Assembly: GCA_029582165.1 (NCBI GenBank)
Contig: CM055868.1
Span: 7,639,501 to 7,703,500 of the forward strand
From: Portulaca oleracea
Lineage: Eukaryota; Streptophyta; Magnoliopsida; Caryophyllales; Portulacaceae
DNA length: 64,000 bases
Direction: 5' to 3'
Within the stretch, counting starts at the first letter, position 1; every line of letters starts with the position of its first letter. The notes under the pieces are model-generated. The model was not told the DNA's origin. It saw nothing but the letters and a program-made list of their open reading frames with translations, and searched no databases. The position numbers and the translations under genes are program-made. Shown here piece after piece: positions 1 to 10,061 of this stretch.

Positions 1-203
1 ATCTTGGCCACCCAGCAACTATAATGCATTGTTTGGGTAGAGGTAGGCTTTGGGAGAAACTAAAGTGTAATTGAAACTTGTTAAAACAAAGTTTATTTGG
101 TAACCCATGCTTTTAAGAATGGAGGTACACTTTCATTGCTCAACCCTTTGCTCTTTTGTAATTAGGCTAAGAGCACATTGAAAGCTCAATGTCTTCAGAC
201 GAT
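1..203. other. No recognisable gene
   Basis: AT-rich sequence with no credible reading frame and no recognised repeat. It ends where the left arm of the first inverted repeat begins. Confidence 0.5.
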
Positions 204-759
204 ACATGGGATGTTTTTTAAAAGATTTTTGATGGTAATATACTGATTTTTAAGGATATTACATTATAATATATCGACCTTTATATTTAGGTAATATTAT
301 TATATCAATAGTATTAGTTAAGAGGGTGGTAAATCGACCTCCGTGCTAATATGGGTGGTAAAGGGAGAAAAAACTATCTCAACTCAATAATCCTGTTAAC
401 TCCTCCATTTTTCTAGCTAATTAACCCACGTTAAAAGACATTAGTTGGTTGTAATCCATATCAGCACAGAGACCACTTGATCACCCCCTTATTCACTGTG
501 GTGAGGCCTATTTTTTAACGTGGGTTAGTGAGAAAACCGGAGGGGTTAACGGGATTATTAGCTAGGTGCCGAATTCTTTCCCTTCAGCCTGCCATATCAA
601 CACCAAGACCAGTTCACCAGTCATCACCCCCTCAGTCACTATTGGTATCATGATCTCACCTAAGTATAAAGGTCATTGATTTGTTATCCAATAATAAAGG
701 TTTGTAAATTACAATCTAATACCCCAAAAGTCAGTATCTTGTCATCTAATATCCCATGT
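204..759. repeat. Long foldback (inverted-repeat) element, about 560 bp
   Basis: Two arms of roughly 230-250 bp (about 204-432 and 513-759) are imperfect reverse complements. They pair ACATGGGAT with ATCCCATGT at the outer edge, GACCTTTATATTTAG with its complement further in, and AACCCACGTTAAAA with TTTTAACGTGGGTT near the loop. There is no coding potential. The outer arm text (TAATATACTGA-TTTTT, then a run ending in TATAAT) resembles the arms of the Mutator-like MITE at 53948-54286, so it may be a diverged relative. No clear target-site duplication was found, so the limits are approximate. Confidence 0.65.
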
Positions 760-768
760 GTTTTTTGT

Positions 769-896
769 AAGAGTTTGCATTAGCGTAAGTTTAGTATTTT
801 GACCAAGTTAAAATATTATGATGAGTTGCTTTTTTCCAAGAGTTTGGCACAAATTTAGCATTTTGGTCAAGATAAAATATTATAAAGGAATTTTGG
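769..896. repeat. Diverged tandem duplication, two units of about 60-70 bp
   Basis: Both units start with AAGAGTTTG and contain a TTTAG.ATTTTG..CAAG..AAAATATTAT core. The second unit is shorter. This is non-coding. Confidence 0.5.
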
Positions 897-1040
897 GTGA
901 TAATATTTACTTTTGGAAACATTAAATTTTTATATATTAACCATTAACATTGAATATTAGGGTACCAATCTTTTGGACCTATTCATTGTTAATGTATTAA
1001 CGTTTGGTGATGTTGAGTAAAATTGGACGCATATAATATA

Positions 1041-1559
1041 TAGGGTTTTTGGCTGGGAAGAAAATCCGTACTGAGGGCCTTGTGATCGGGAATAATCCAA
1101 AGTGACTTTTTGGCTGGTAACAGTCTATACTTATTCATTATTTTCTCGTAGCATCCCAGATTGAAATTCCGGCACCGGAATGCTGATGTGGCAACCGGAG
1201 CACATGCCCTTTTAATTAAAAGCATGTCACGTCAATTTTTTTTAATTCTATTTTATCGTTGAACAGAAGCCAGCTAATGTTTTTTCAGATTTTAAGGAAA
1301 ATTAGATTATTTATTCCACCTAATACACTTCCCATTACATCAAAATAAACTATAAAATAGAATTAAAAAATGACGTGGCATGCTTTTAATTAAAATGGCA
1401 CGTGCTCCGAGTGCCACATCAGCATTTCGGTGCCGAAATTTCAATTTGGGATGCTACGAGAAAATAATGAATAAGTATAGACTGCCATCAGCCAAAAAGT
1501 TACTTTGGATTATTCTCGATCACAAGGCTCTCAATACGGATTTTTCCCAGCCAAAAGCC

Positions 1560-1562
<3 letters not shown>
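1041..1562. mobile_element. Foldback MITE with TIRs of about 200 bp
   Basis: The ends TAGGGTTTTTGGCTGGGAAG and (reverse complement of the right end) TAGGGCTTTTGGCTGGGAAA open arms of about 210 bp that are roughly 90% alike by eye, around an AT-rich loop of about 100 bp. Each arm carries a chance open frame, which is a by-product of the symmetry and not a gene. The element lies next to TA-rich DNA on both sides, so a target duplication cannot be read. A single diverged arm of the same family lies at 63276-63430. Confidence 0.75.
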
Positions 1563-1622
<60 letters not shown>

Positions 1623-1627
1623 GTATA
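1563..1627. repeat. (TA)n / (GTAT)n microsatellite
   Basis: About 24 TA units followed by a few GTAT units, directly at the right end of the foldback MITE. Confidence 0.9.
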
Positions 1628-1968
1628 TTAATGTCCAATATTCCAATTATAAAATATTAAAACAATAATTAGTAACTAGGGAGTTGTAGACCCCGAAAAA
1701 TTCATATTTAGAAAATTTATTTCGTAGTGCCACTTAAACTGGGATGCGCCTTAGGTTGCTTAATCCTTAAATAAGGACATTTAAGAAAAACTAGCCATAC
1801 TTAATAATCCAAAATTTGTAAACTTAATTCGTGAAATTTAATTATTCGGACAAATAATTAAAGTTACAACTAGAATAATAATGCAAAAGACTATGGACCC
1901 GTAACTGGCCCAAACCATTGGATTAGGAACGAACAAAAGAAGGGTTTTTTGGGGGGGGGGGGGAGAGA
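1628..1968. other. Gene-free stretch ending in a G tract
   Basis: No gene seen. It holds a run of 13 G (about 1951-1963) and a short GA run immediately before the hAT terminus. Confidence 0.5.
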
Positions 1969-4900
1969 CAGTGGCGGATCCAGACTCTGTTATCAGGGGT
2001 GGCCACTTAACAATAGCTCGCATTTGAAAAAAAAATTACATAAAATGTCAAATATCTTAATAGTAAATCATTACATTTGGCCAATGCGTACTTTCATGTT
2101 TTGATATCGACGCATGATAGACTCATTAGTAATTGAGTCAAATACATCCTTCTCTATATAACAAACTAAGCAATCATTTAAAAAACTATCACACATCCTA
2201 TTGCGAAGTCTACTCTTGACGATCTTCATAGCTGAAAATGCTCTTTCTACAGTTGCCGTGGATACCGGGAGAATCAATGCCAACTTGAGTAGCCTAAATA
2301 CCAGTGGATAAGTTATATGCTTCTTAGTGTCCACCATCTTTCTACAAAGATCACCAAGTTGTTTCAAGTCCTGAAAAGCTTCATCATCTAGCACATCATG
2401 AACATAATTCACAAGCTGATGTTCAAGTAATGTGAGTTCAAAATCATTAAAATCATATGGATAAAAATGCGCTAACTTGAGTAACTTAGCCTGATCAAAA
2501 GAGAGGAATTTATCACATGGACTCAAGCAAGCCACACAAGAAAGAAGCTCGGTGTTGGTCTCACTGAAGCGACGTCTAAGCTCTTCAAGATGGAGATCAA
2601 CAACAGTATACAATACCTCTACCCGGTAATGGAATTCATGTATCGTTCCTCCACATTACGTCTTGGTCTCCCAGGAAGGACCCTTATATCTTGCATGTTT
2701 GGGACAGAGATATAATGTTTCTCACAAAAATTACATGTTTTCTCCAAGAGGGTTTCCCACCCATCGCTTCTCATTGCTTCCAAGGACTTCTTGGTGATGA
2801 CAACAAGCTTCATGGCATTTATAATATTTTGATCTTTCTTTTGCAAAGCTTGCGACAAATCATGAGTGATCCCCAAAATATTTAACATCATTTGATGGGT
2901 GAAAGCAAAATCAAATGAAGTCAAATAAGCAATCTGCACACTAGATTCATTCCTTACAGTTGATGTCTCCCCTTCTTTTTCAATATACTCAAGCACATCC
3001 ATTATAGCATCAAACATACGACTAACATTAAATCGCTTATAATGAGATGACTAACGAGTTTCACTGCCCTTAAAGGAGCAAGTTCTTGATTTAGCCCACG
3101 CCAGCTTCGAGTTCATCATTACTCAATGCCATCCAGACTCTCTCAAATTGTTTCGACGTAAAGATCATGTCTTTTACAAGAAGCTCCACCATATTCACAA
3201 TTTTAGTAATCTCATCAAAGAGCTTCCCAACATAATTATTGTCCCTTGCAAGAGCTACTAATGTGAGTTGTAACTGATGAGAAAAACAATGAATGGAGAA
3301 TGCACTCTTATTTTCATTCAAGATCAAAGTCTTAAGTCCATTGAACTTACCTTGCATATTGCTCGCCCCATCATAGCCTTGAGAACGCAAACTTGACAAA
3401 CTCAAGTTATGCTTTGCAAACACTTCTTCAATTGCAACTTTCAATGACAAAGATGAAGTATTTTCAACATGTTTAACTCCAATGAACCGCTCCTTCACAA
3501 TGCCCATTTTATCCACGTAACGAACAACAACACCCATTTGCTCTTTATTAGCCACATCTTTAGATTCATCAACAAGTAACCCAAAGACATCGCCCTTAAA
3601 CTCCTCCATAATGACATTTAATGTTTCTTCAGCTCCTGAATTCACAATGTCTTTTTGGATAAGAGGTGACACCAACTTTTCCTTCTTTGGGGCTTTATCC
3701 AATACGACTTTGGCGATAAAATCATTTAGACTTGCAGCAAACTTCACAAGTTCAAGAAAATTTCCTCGATTCTGAGTCTTGATTCATCATGACCACGAAA
3801 AGGTAACCCTTACGTAGCAAATATCTTGAGCAAGAAAGCAGTATCCAGCGAAGACGATATTGGTTTCTAGTTTCTTCATCATGCCTGTCTAAAGCAACTC
3901 TAATAGATTGTGCAGGCCTCCTCAAATTTTCATAATCTCTTAAAGCTTTGTTATGAATACTATTAAAATCACCAATGTGCCCCTTGAATCGGTCGGTCTT
4001 ATTCCAAGTTGAGAACCCCTCCTTGATGAAATCTCCACTTGAATTTTCTCTCACATTAGCAAATAAGTAGCAACATAAGCAAAATGCAGCATTTTTTTCT
4101 TTGCTATATTCCAACCATGTCCCATAATCATCAAACCATTTACTATTAAAACGTCGAAGCCTTGTCCCAATCAATTTTGATGGAAAATCATACTCGCGAG
4201 GTTGGACGAGCCCTTTAGCTATATAATACCTTCTTATTGGATCTCTGAGATTAGGGGGATATTCTGAAATCATTTTTCTCATTCCAGGATCCATTGGAAG
4301 TGTACTAAAATCAAACTCATCAGCTTCAGGCTCACTTGGTTTATTTCCCCCATTACAATCCTCCATATTCTGTCCACTACTTTCTGGTTGTTTTCTTTTT
4401 GAGGCGTAGTATCGTAAAATCGAATTAGAACCATCCATATTACGCCCAATACTTCGTCACTCACTGAAAACAAAAGATACAACAGTCATAATCATATATG
4501 ATATACCCGAATAAATGTAATTCAAATATAACCTCCAGTAGTGAAATATTGAAATATATATTCACAAGAAAATAATTCTAATTTTAAACAATCTTTTTAT
4601 AAATATTAGTGGACCAATATGTCATATTTTATTACCACAGAGAAAGAATGTCAATTGAGCACCGAATAAGGGCACAAAAAGGTAAAGTTATGCACAGAAT
4701 ACATATCAATGGGCAATGGGCCAATGGCTATGGCTACCAACTGTCAAACTCTATCTCTTTCCAAGAATATAACATTCATTCAATTCACAACCCATTAATC
4801 AAATAATTGAGTAATTCTACTAAATGTCAATTGTACAATTTGTACTAGAAGTCTAGAACCAAGTGATTCCAATAAATTAAATGGCAATTCAATTTCAATA

Positions 4901-5701
4901 AGTAGTGCAACACTTTAATTGTTTAGAAAATAGCAAATCTAAGTAGCAACAAAGACCAATCACCAAAGTCCAAAGAAAGTAATTTAATACATTCAGTCAT
5001 TCACCAAATTAGAAAATGGAATTTTTCCAATCAATAATTCAAAGTAAATTGATCCGAGACAGAGATGAATAAATAAACTTTACGATCTAAACCCTAAAAT
5101 TGAAATAATGAAGATATAGTGAAAATTAAAGAATCAATATTAAATTGAGACAAATCGTAACTTACAGATCTATTCCGGCCACGAATCGTAAGGGAAAATT
5201 GTCGGTGGGTGAAGTGGTGGCGTCAAGGTTGGGTCATACGACCGGGAGTTCGACGCCTGCCCTGGCTCATCTCTGACGGGCGGTGGATGATTTGACTTCC
5301 GACGGTGACCGTCGACCGCCGGAGGTTCACTGCCGACATCAAGGTCCGTTGAGGACAAAGAAATTGAGGCAGAGAGGAGAGATGACGAGATGTGAAGACA
5401 GAAGAGTCTTGGAGTTTAGTTTGTTTAGATGTGAAGACTAATGAGAGAAATTGAGTTTTATTAATTTTACATAAATATCAAAAGTAATATCATAAATTTA
5501 GAAAATAAAAATCATATATAATTTTAACAATTTCAGCCCATACTAGTTGGACACCTATACCACTTTTTTGGGCCTATTCTAAGGGTGTCCACTTACCTTT
5601 GTCCATATATTTTCAACCCCAAGTAAAAGAAGATCTTCAAATTTTTTTTTGGGCCTAGGGTGGCTAGGGACACCCCTGGGCTGTACCTGGATCCGCCCCT
5701 G
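1969..5701 (-). mobile_element. hAT DNA transposon, Tip100-like, complete but inactive
   Basis: The left end CAGTGGCGGATCCAG and the reverse complement of the right end, CAGGGGCGGATCCAG, match at 14 of 15 bases, and subterminal sequence is also partly symmetrical. CAGGGGCGGA-type ends are known from Tip100-like hAT elements. The 3.73-kb body encodes a broken minus-strand transposase. The expected 8-bp target duplication is not obvious: the left flank is GGGAGAGA and the right flank CCAGAGAG, both part of G/GA-rich DNA that may have slipped since insertion. The stretch 4483-5640 is the transposase 5' region, with no further domain recognised. Confidence 0.85.
2071..4438 (-). pseudogene. hAT transposase with TTF-type zinc finger (pseudogene)
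   Basis: Read from 4438 downward, the conserved order is: an N-terminal region starting MDGSNSILRYY; a TTF-type zinc-finger region with the cluster CLCCYLF (about 4060-4090); a DUF4371-like catalytic region with LLVDESKD and GYDGASNMQG acidic motifs (3747-3091); a middle region (3017-2619); and the C-terminal hAT dimerisation domain with LPVSTATVERAFSAMK (about 2300-2210). Family proteins are a single chain of about 750-800 residues. Here the homology runs through at least three changes of frame, near 3790-3745, 3090-3020 and 2619-2613, the first probably being two small indels. Expected role: cutting and joining at the element's TIRs. It cannot make a full-length protein as it stands. Confidence 0.85.
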
Positions 5702-6015
5702 CCAGAGAGAGAGAGAGAGAATCATGTAGTATCAATATTCTGACAGAATTTCGGGCCCTGAATGAAGAGGGGGTAGGCTGGTATTTATAGGGGAAAAGTT
5801 ATGGAACAACCGACTATCACGATTATAATCCCAATATTCAGGGGAATAAAATCATGGGATCATTAGAGATTATTTCCACAATTAAAGGTGTATATAAATA
5901 TTGATATTATCCGCTTTGAAAGCCAGACGACTGTCATATTGCAAAATGGGATGATTATGGGAATATCATCAAAAATGGTAGGAAATTGAGTATAATTTGG
6001 GAGGAATTGACCTGG

Positions 6016-6234
6016 AAATCACGAAAACCAGGCGGTTTTCTATTAATCCTAGGACACGTCAGCCCGGTGAAAGCCAACTGGTTCTCGCTTGTTTGTGGGC
6101 GAGGCTTCGACGGTCGGTTGGGCTGAAATCACAAAAACTAGGCAGTTTTCATTTAATCCCGAGTCATGTCAGTCTTGCGAAGACTAACTGGTTTTTGTCT
6201 GTTCGCATGCTAAGCTTCTTTGGTGGATTGGGTT
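6016..6234. repeat. Tandem repeat, two 109-110-bp units
   Basis: Units 6016-6124 and 6125-6234 both begin GAAATCAC.AAAAC.AGGC and end in a GGTTGGG-like block; they are roughly 75% alike by eye. The frame through both units has no known domain. Confidence 0.75.
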
Positions 6235-6311
6235 GAAATGGATTGCGCTATAATGATTTGGCTTTTAGATTGGCCTTGCATGCTAAGCGTCATTTTGGTT
6301 AGTAAATTTTA

Positions 6312-6370
6312 CAATAATTAAATAGTTCATTTTTTTACTTGAAGAATTTGTGTAAAATAAGTTGGTAAAT
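6312..6370. repeat. Dispersed 58-bp repeat, copy 1
   Basis: Nearly identical to 33292-33350: both contain AATTAAATAGTTCATTTTTT, then ACTTGAAGAATTTGTGTAAA, then ATAAGTTGGTAAATT. The element to which it belongs is not known. Confidence 0.75.
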
Positions 6371-6471
6371 TCATTTAAAATGGAAGGATGCAAAATTAAT
6401 ATGAAGAAGAGGGTAAAAAGCCTTTAGGGGGAAAAGTAGTTATGGTACGATACGAAAAATAATATACCTAT

Positions 6472-6577
6472 TGTTGACTGAGGTTTGACCTCAGATTTGT
6501 AACGGCCACATAACTAATTGCATTGATATGGGCTGTTACAAGATGACAAATCCCAAGAATCATTCCCCTAGTTAAGT
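6472..6577 (+). repeat. 5' LTR fragment of the copia element
   Basis: Starts TGTTGACTGAGGTTTGACCT and matches 24782-24887 with about five differences. Homology stops near GTGTTT, so the rest of this LTR is lost or replaced. Confidence 0.8.
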
Positions 6578-7902
6578 GTTTTTTGGATCTTACCCCATCA
6601 GACCACAAAGGAAGGGTGGCGTGTGTAGGTGACGCGCCGCCAACAGAGACTGTGTAGTCTTCGATCTTCCTTCTTCTTTCCCCATAAACCCCGATCTGTC
6701 AAAATGAAACCAGAAAACCGCTAAACTAGCCGGCAGCAGAGGCGCGTGTGGGTCACGCTCCGTCGCTTGGGTGGCGCGTTGGTCGCGTGGCCGACGTCGT
6801 TGGACACGTTATTCTCCGATCTACGCGATGGCAGAATTAGTTTTCGGGTTTGGTAGCAAAACTTTTACAGATCAAGTTTTTAAGAGGGGGAAGAAATAGT
6901 AGTTTCATCATCTGGGAATTATATATCGGTGACGTTTTGTGGGGAATAAACGTTTGAGTAGACCGAATAAATGAGAAAGAGGTGATGGAGGTGTTTCTTT
7001 TGGTCGAAAATTTCACGTCTCCATGGAGCTTTCACAGTGCTTAAATGGAGTTTTCGATGGGAAGAAGAAAGGGTTGTGAGAACTGAGAAGAAGAAAAGTT
7101 TTCAATAGCTCCTTTTTTCTTGTGTTGTTCAAGATACAAGTATAATAGGAGTCTAAAGCCTTTAATTAAAGGTGGTACGTGTGCCAGTATCTACGCATGC
7201 TACTGGATTTGTGTGTTTTTTTTTTTGTTTTTTGGATTCCTCTTTTTGTTAAGTTTTTTTAATTATGTGTTGATTGTTGTTTTATTTTTAACTTTGTGTT
7301 AAATTATAATTATGTGTTAGTTATATATTTTATTGGTGTATTCTAATTTAATTATTATATGTTTCTGTTTTTATATGTTAATTAGAATATTAGTAATTTT
7401 ATTACTTATATTTTTTGTGTAATTATATATAAGCATGTTGTTTATTTCTTGTAATTATAATTTGTTTACTTACTTGAAATAATTTATTCAAGAGATTGTT
7501 CTTTTCTTGTTATTAGCTTGATATGTTTAAGTAATATATAATAGTTTCTCTTGAGCATGTTTTTTGTTTATTTTTACATAAAATAAGTTTTATGTTTTAT
7601 TCATGTGATGAATTAGTTTTATCTCATGAGTTTATAAATATGTTTTATAAAATTGTTAATTAAGAGTCTTCGTGATATCTTATCATAAATGTTGATGGGT
7701 TTAACTTTAGTCTATATAATATGTTTTATGAAATAAACAAATTCTTGATCCCTAATTCATTAAATATGTGATGATTATATTATGAGCAAAGCAAAATTTT
7801 TGAACATATGAGATGATTTATAGTCTTGAGTTTTTTTTTTTTTTTGTGTAAGATATGCCTAACGTTCATGTTCTTACTTGTAGATATGGCTTCTAAACAT
7901 CT
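6578..7902. other. Leader or foreign DNA between the copia LTR piece and gag
   Basis: 6578-7110 is relatively GC-rich, with GGCGCG-type words. 7200-7860 is strongly T/A-rich. Neither matches the 3' LTR, and no primer-binding site was found. It could be untranslated copia leader or a later insertion. Confidence 0.4.
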
Positions 7903-8190
7903 ATGATTGGTGATTTGTCCACCAATGAAAAGTTGGACGGAACTGATTACGACATGTGGCACCGAAAGATTCAGTTTCTTTTGCATGAACGTGAAGTGCT
8001 AGAGTACGTCACCACCACTATGTCTACCCCTAAAACCGCGGATAATGATGGGAAAGACATTATCGAGACTGATGAATACAAGTCCAACTTGGTTGCGTAC
8101 CAAGCATGCAGCAAGAAAGATCGTAAGGCACGCTATACTATGTTGTATTGCATGCACGATGATCTAATAGGAGAATTTGAAAGGTATTAG
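7903..8190 (+). pseudogene. Ty1/copia gag fragment
   Basis: The 95-residue frame, with LDGTDYDMWHRKIQFLL near the start and a SKKDRKARYTMLYCMHDD motif near the end, is the N-terminal part of the UBN2/DUF4219-type copia gag. An upstream ATGGCTTCTAAA start at about 7885 appears to have lost phase with it. The frame stops because gypsy leader sequence begins at about 8187, leaving roughly a quarter of a gag. The protein would have formed virus-like particles around the retrotransposon RNA. Confidence 0.85.
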
Positions 8191-8344
8191 GTCTCTCCTG
8201 CGCATGCACTAAACAAACAAACGACGTAAAAAGCAGTAGGGACTCTAGACTCGACTCAGCAAGGTAAAAACCTCCTAAACTAAACTAAATGTAGTGAAAG
8301 TTAAGACTAGAAGGGGCGCTTGCTCCCCGGCAACGGCGCCATTT
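8187..8344 (-). mobile_element. Gypsy leader fragment: gag start and PBS
   Basis: Almost identical to 14986-15147. It carries the reverse complement of the gag start (ATGCGCAGGAGAGACCTAAT), an untranslated leader, and a perfect primer-binding site at 8324-8341. It is attached to LTR A exactly as a leader is attached to a 5' LTR, so LTR A once belonged to a second element whose body is now gone. Confidence 0.8.
8324..8341 (-). promoter_or_regulatory. Primer-binding site, tRNA-Asp
   Basis: The plus strand reads TCCCCGGCAACGGCGCCA, the 3' end of plant tRNA-Asp including CCA. On the minus strand it is therefore a perfect 18-nt PBS, 3 bases from the LTR end. Confidence 0.85.
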
Positions 8345-10061
8345 TGTTCACTCGCAATATAGTGCGGGTTGTTGTATCGTATCCACAGGGAGCAAGGTCT
8401 TTTTGTCAAAACTTTCACTACTAAAGTTTAGTTTAAGGTAACCAAAAACAATTATGAGGGGGAACAAGAATAAGGATCGATAATTAATCAAAAACAGAGA
8501 AAAAGAGGATTCAAGGGTCGGTTTTCACCACCTAATGATTTCCCTCAACAAAGCAATCCTGGACAAAACACTAAACCAAGTTAGAAGATAGGATATTGCA
8601 AGAACAAGGCCACTTCGGGGCCTCTCTCGAGGAATACCCGAATTTAACCCTCGAGGTTTGTCTAATAATTTCTGATGGACGCACTTAAAGAGTTTGAAAT
8701 GCAATTCTCCTTATCCGAACCCTTCCACTTTTCTCATGTGGAATAGTTCAAATACCCATTCGAATACCCTAGGGACTATGTTTGGATAGATTTAGTGGGT
8801 TTTCACCACACTAAACCTCATAATCAAAAGAGTAATCGAATGAGAACTTCATAAACAAGGCCTAATGTTCTATCTAGAACTAACTCTAAACAAGGGGACT
8901 CATTAGGGGCTAAACCTCCCCCCAAACCCAAGGGAACTAGCCACTAAACATGATAAAAACTAGGCTAACCACATCCAAACCAACCCTAAACATGATTTTT
9001 AACAACCAACAACCAAGAACAAGCAAAACAATGAAAATAACAAGCAAAGCAATTAAAGAGCAATGAAAGAAATTAGCAAAGTAACTAATGAAAGAGTTAA
9101 GGGGAGAGAATACTTATCAAAATGGTGTAGATGAACAAGAGAAGGCAATAAAAGATGATCCAACAATCTCTCAATTGTTTGAATACCCAAATCTTCAATA
9201 ATAAACACAAATCTCCAAAACCCTAGATTAATCTCTCACTAATCTCTCTCTAAAACTCCTAATTACAAAGCTAAAAATTGTCTAAGTCTATCCCTAGATG
9301 CCCCCTAAGAAATCGTCAACAAGGAGTATAAATACAACGCAAAACCGTTGGCCAAAACGCAACACTTCAAGCCGAAAACACGCACAGGACATAGGGAGAC
9401 TGTGGCCACGGTCAAGGAGACCGTGGTCACGGTCTCGTTTCGTCCAGCGAAAAAGGTCGGGCGATTTCGAGCTTCGAGAGACCGTAAGTAATGTCCAGGA
9501 GACCGTAGGTATGGTCTCCTTCGGGACATGGAGGTCGCGGGCGCTACCTACTTCAGCTGACAATCCATGGCTGACTTGAGCACAGGTCGCGGGTGCTACC
9601 TCTATGGTAGGGGGTGCTACGCTTCAGTGTAGCGTGTGCTACGCTCAGGGTAGCGGGCGCTACCCTGCGAAAACTCTCGGGCGATTCTGGGCTCTGGGCG
9701 TAGCGGGTGCTACGCCATTCGTGGCGGGGGCTACGCTTCGGGTTCCCTTCCCTTTGTTCTTCCTTCTTTCCAAAGCATGTAACGCTCGATCCGAAGGTTG
9801 TAGCATGCGTTACTTCACTAATTGGCACCAAAGGTCGGGAGTGTGGTCCTGGGTGGACTCCGCCTCGGTTTCTGGTCCGGCTCAGCTCGGGAAATCACCA
9901 AGAATGCTATAAAAAAAGCTCGTTTTGCTACGTTTTCGGTGAAAACTCCAAAATCTACAAAAATAACCAAAAACACATTAAAAGCTATGAAATTAAACCA
10001 CGAAATGAGTTAAAAGCCTAAGGATTTAGGCGGTATTTAGACACAAAATTGGGTCTAAACA
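8345..10061 (-). mobile_element. Gypsy LTR A (3' LTR of element 1), 1717 bp
   Basis: Begins TGTTCACTCG and ends TCTAAACA (TG...CA). It is bordered by a PBS-leader on the left and by a C-rich tract (PPT on the minus strand) on the right. It shares long near-identity with LTR B, interrupted there by a nested LTR. A TATA-like AGTATAAATAC lies at about 9324-9334, followed at 9399-9745 by the palindromic word array. The several small open frames inside are not genes. Confidence 0.85.
9399..9745. repeat. Array of GC-rich self-complementary words in LTR A
   Basis: The first part has words such as GACTGTGGCCACGGTC and GACCGTGGTCACGGTC, then GAGACCGTAGGTATGGTCTC. The second part has TAGCGGGCGCTACC-type words (for example GGTAGCGGGCGCTACC near 9650). 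The first word starts about 65 bp from the TATA-like box. Surrounding LTR sequence is AT-rich. Confidence 0.8.

Larger units (their letters stand above)
5702..6471. other. Intergenic DNA between the hAT and the copia LTR
   Basis: It holds a (GA)n run at about 5704-5720, a two-unit tandem repeat (6016-6234) and part of a dispersed repeat (6312-6370). No gene recognised. Confidence 0.5.

Noticed and set aside
989..1631. Two similar open frames on opposite strands
   Set aside because: They are the two arms of one inverted repeat read on opposite strands; they have no known domain, and the second runs into a TA microsatellite.
5170..5358. Proline-rich minus-strand frame within the hAT
   Set aside because: Short, no domain, lies in the transposase 5' region; more likely leader sequence than a gene.
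6578..7110. Remainder of the copia 5' LTR
   Set aside because: No alignment to the 3' LTR beyond about 6577.
8324..8341. tRNA-Asp gene fragment
   Set aside because: Only the 18 terminal bases with CCA are present, exactly at an LTR border; it is a primer-binding site.
9399..9745. CRISPR-like array
   Set aside because: The repeats are variable, self-complementary and directly adjacent, inside an LTR of a plant retrotransposon; there are no constant spacers and no cas genes.
9294..10021. Many overlapping frames on both strands of LTR A (same in LTR B)
   Set aside because: Caused by the GC-rich word array lacking stop codons in several frames; no domain and no conserved start.
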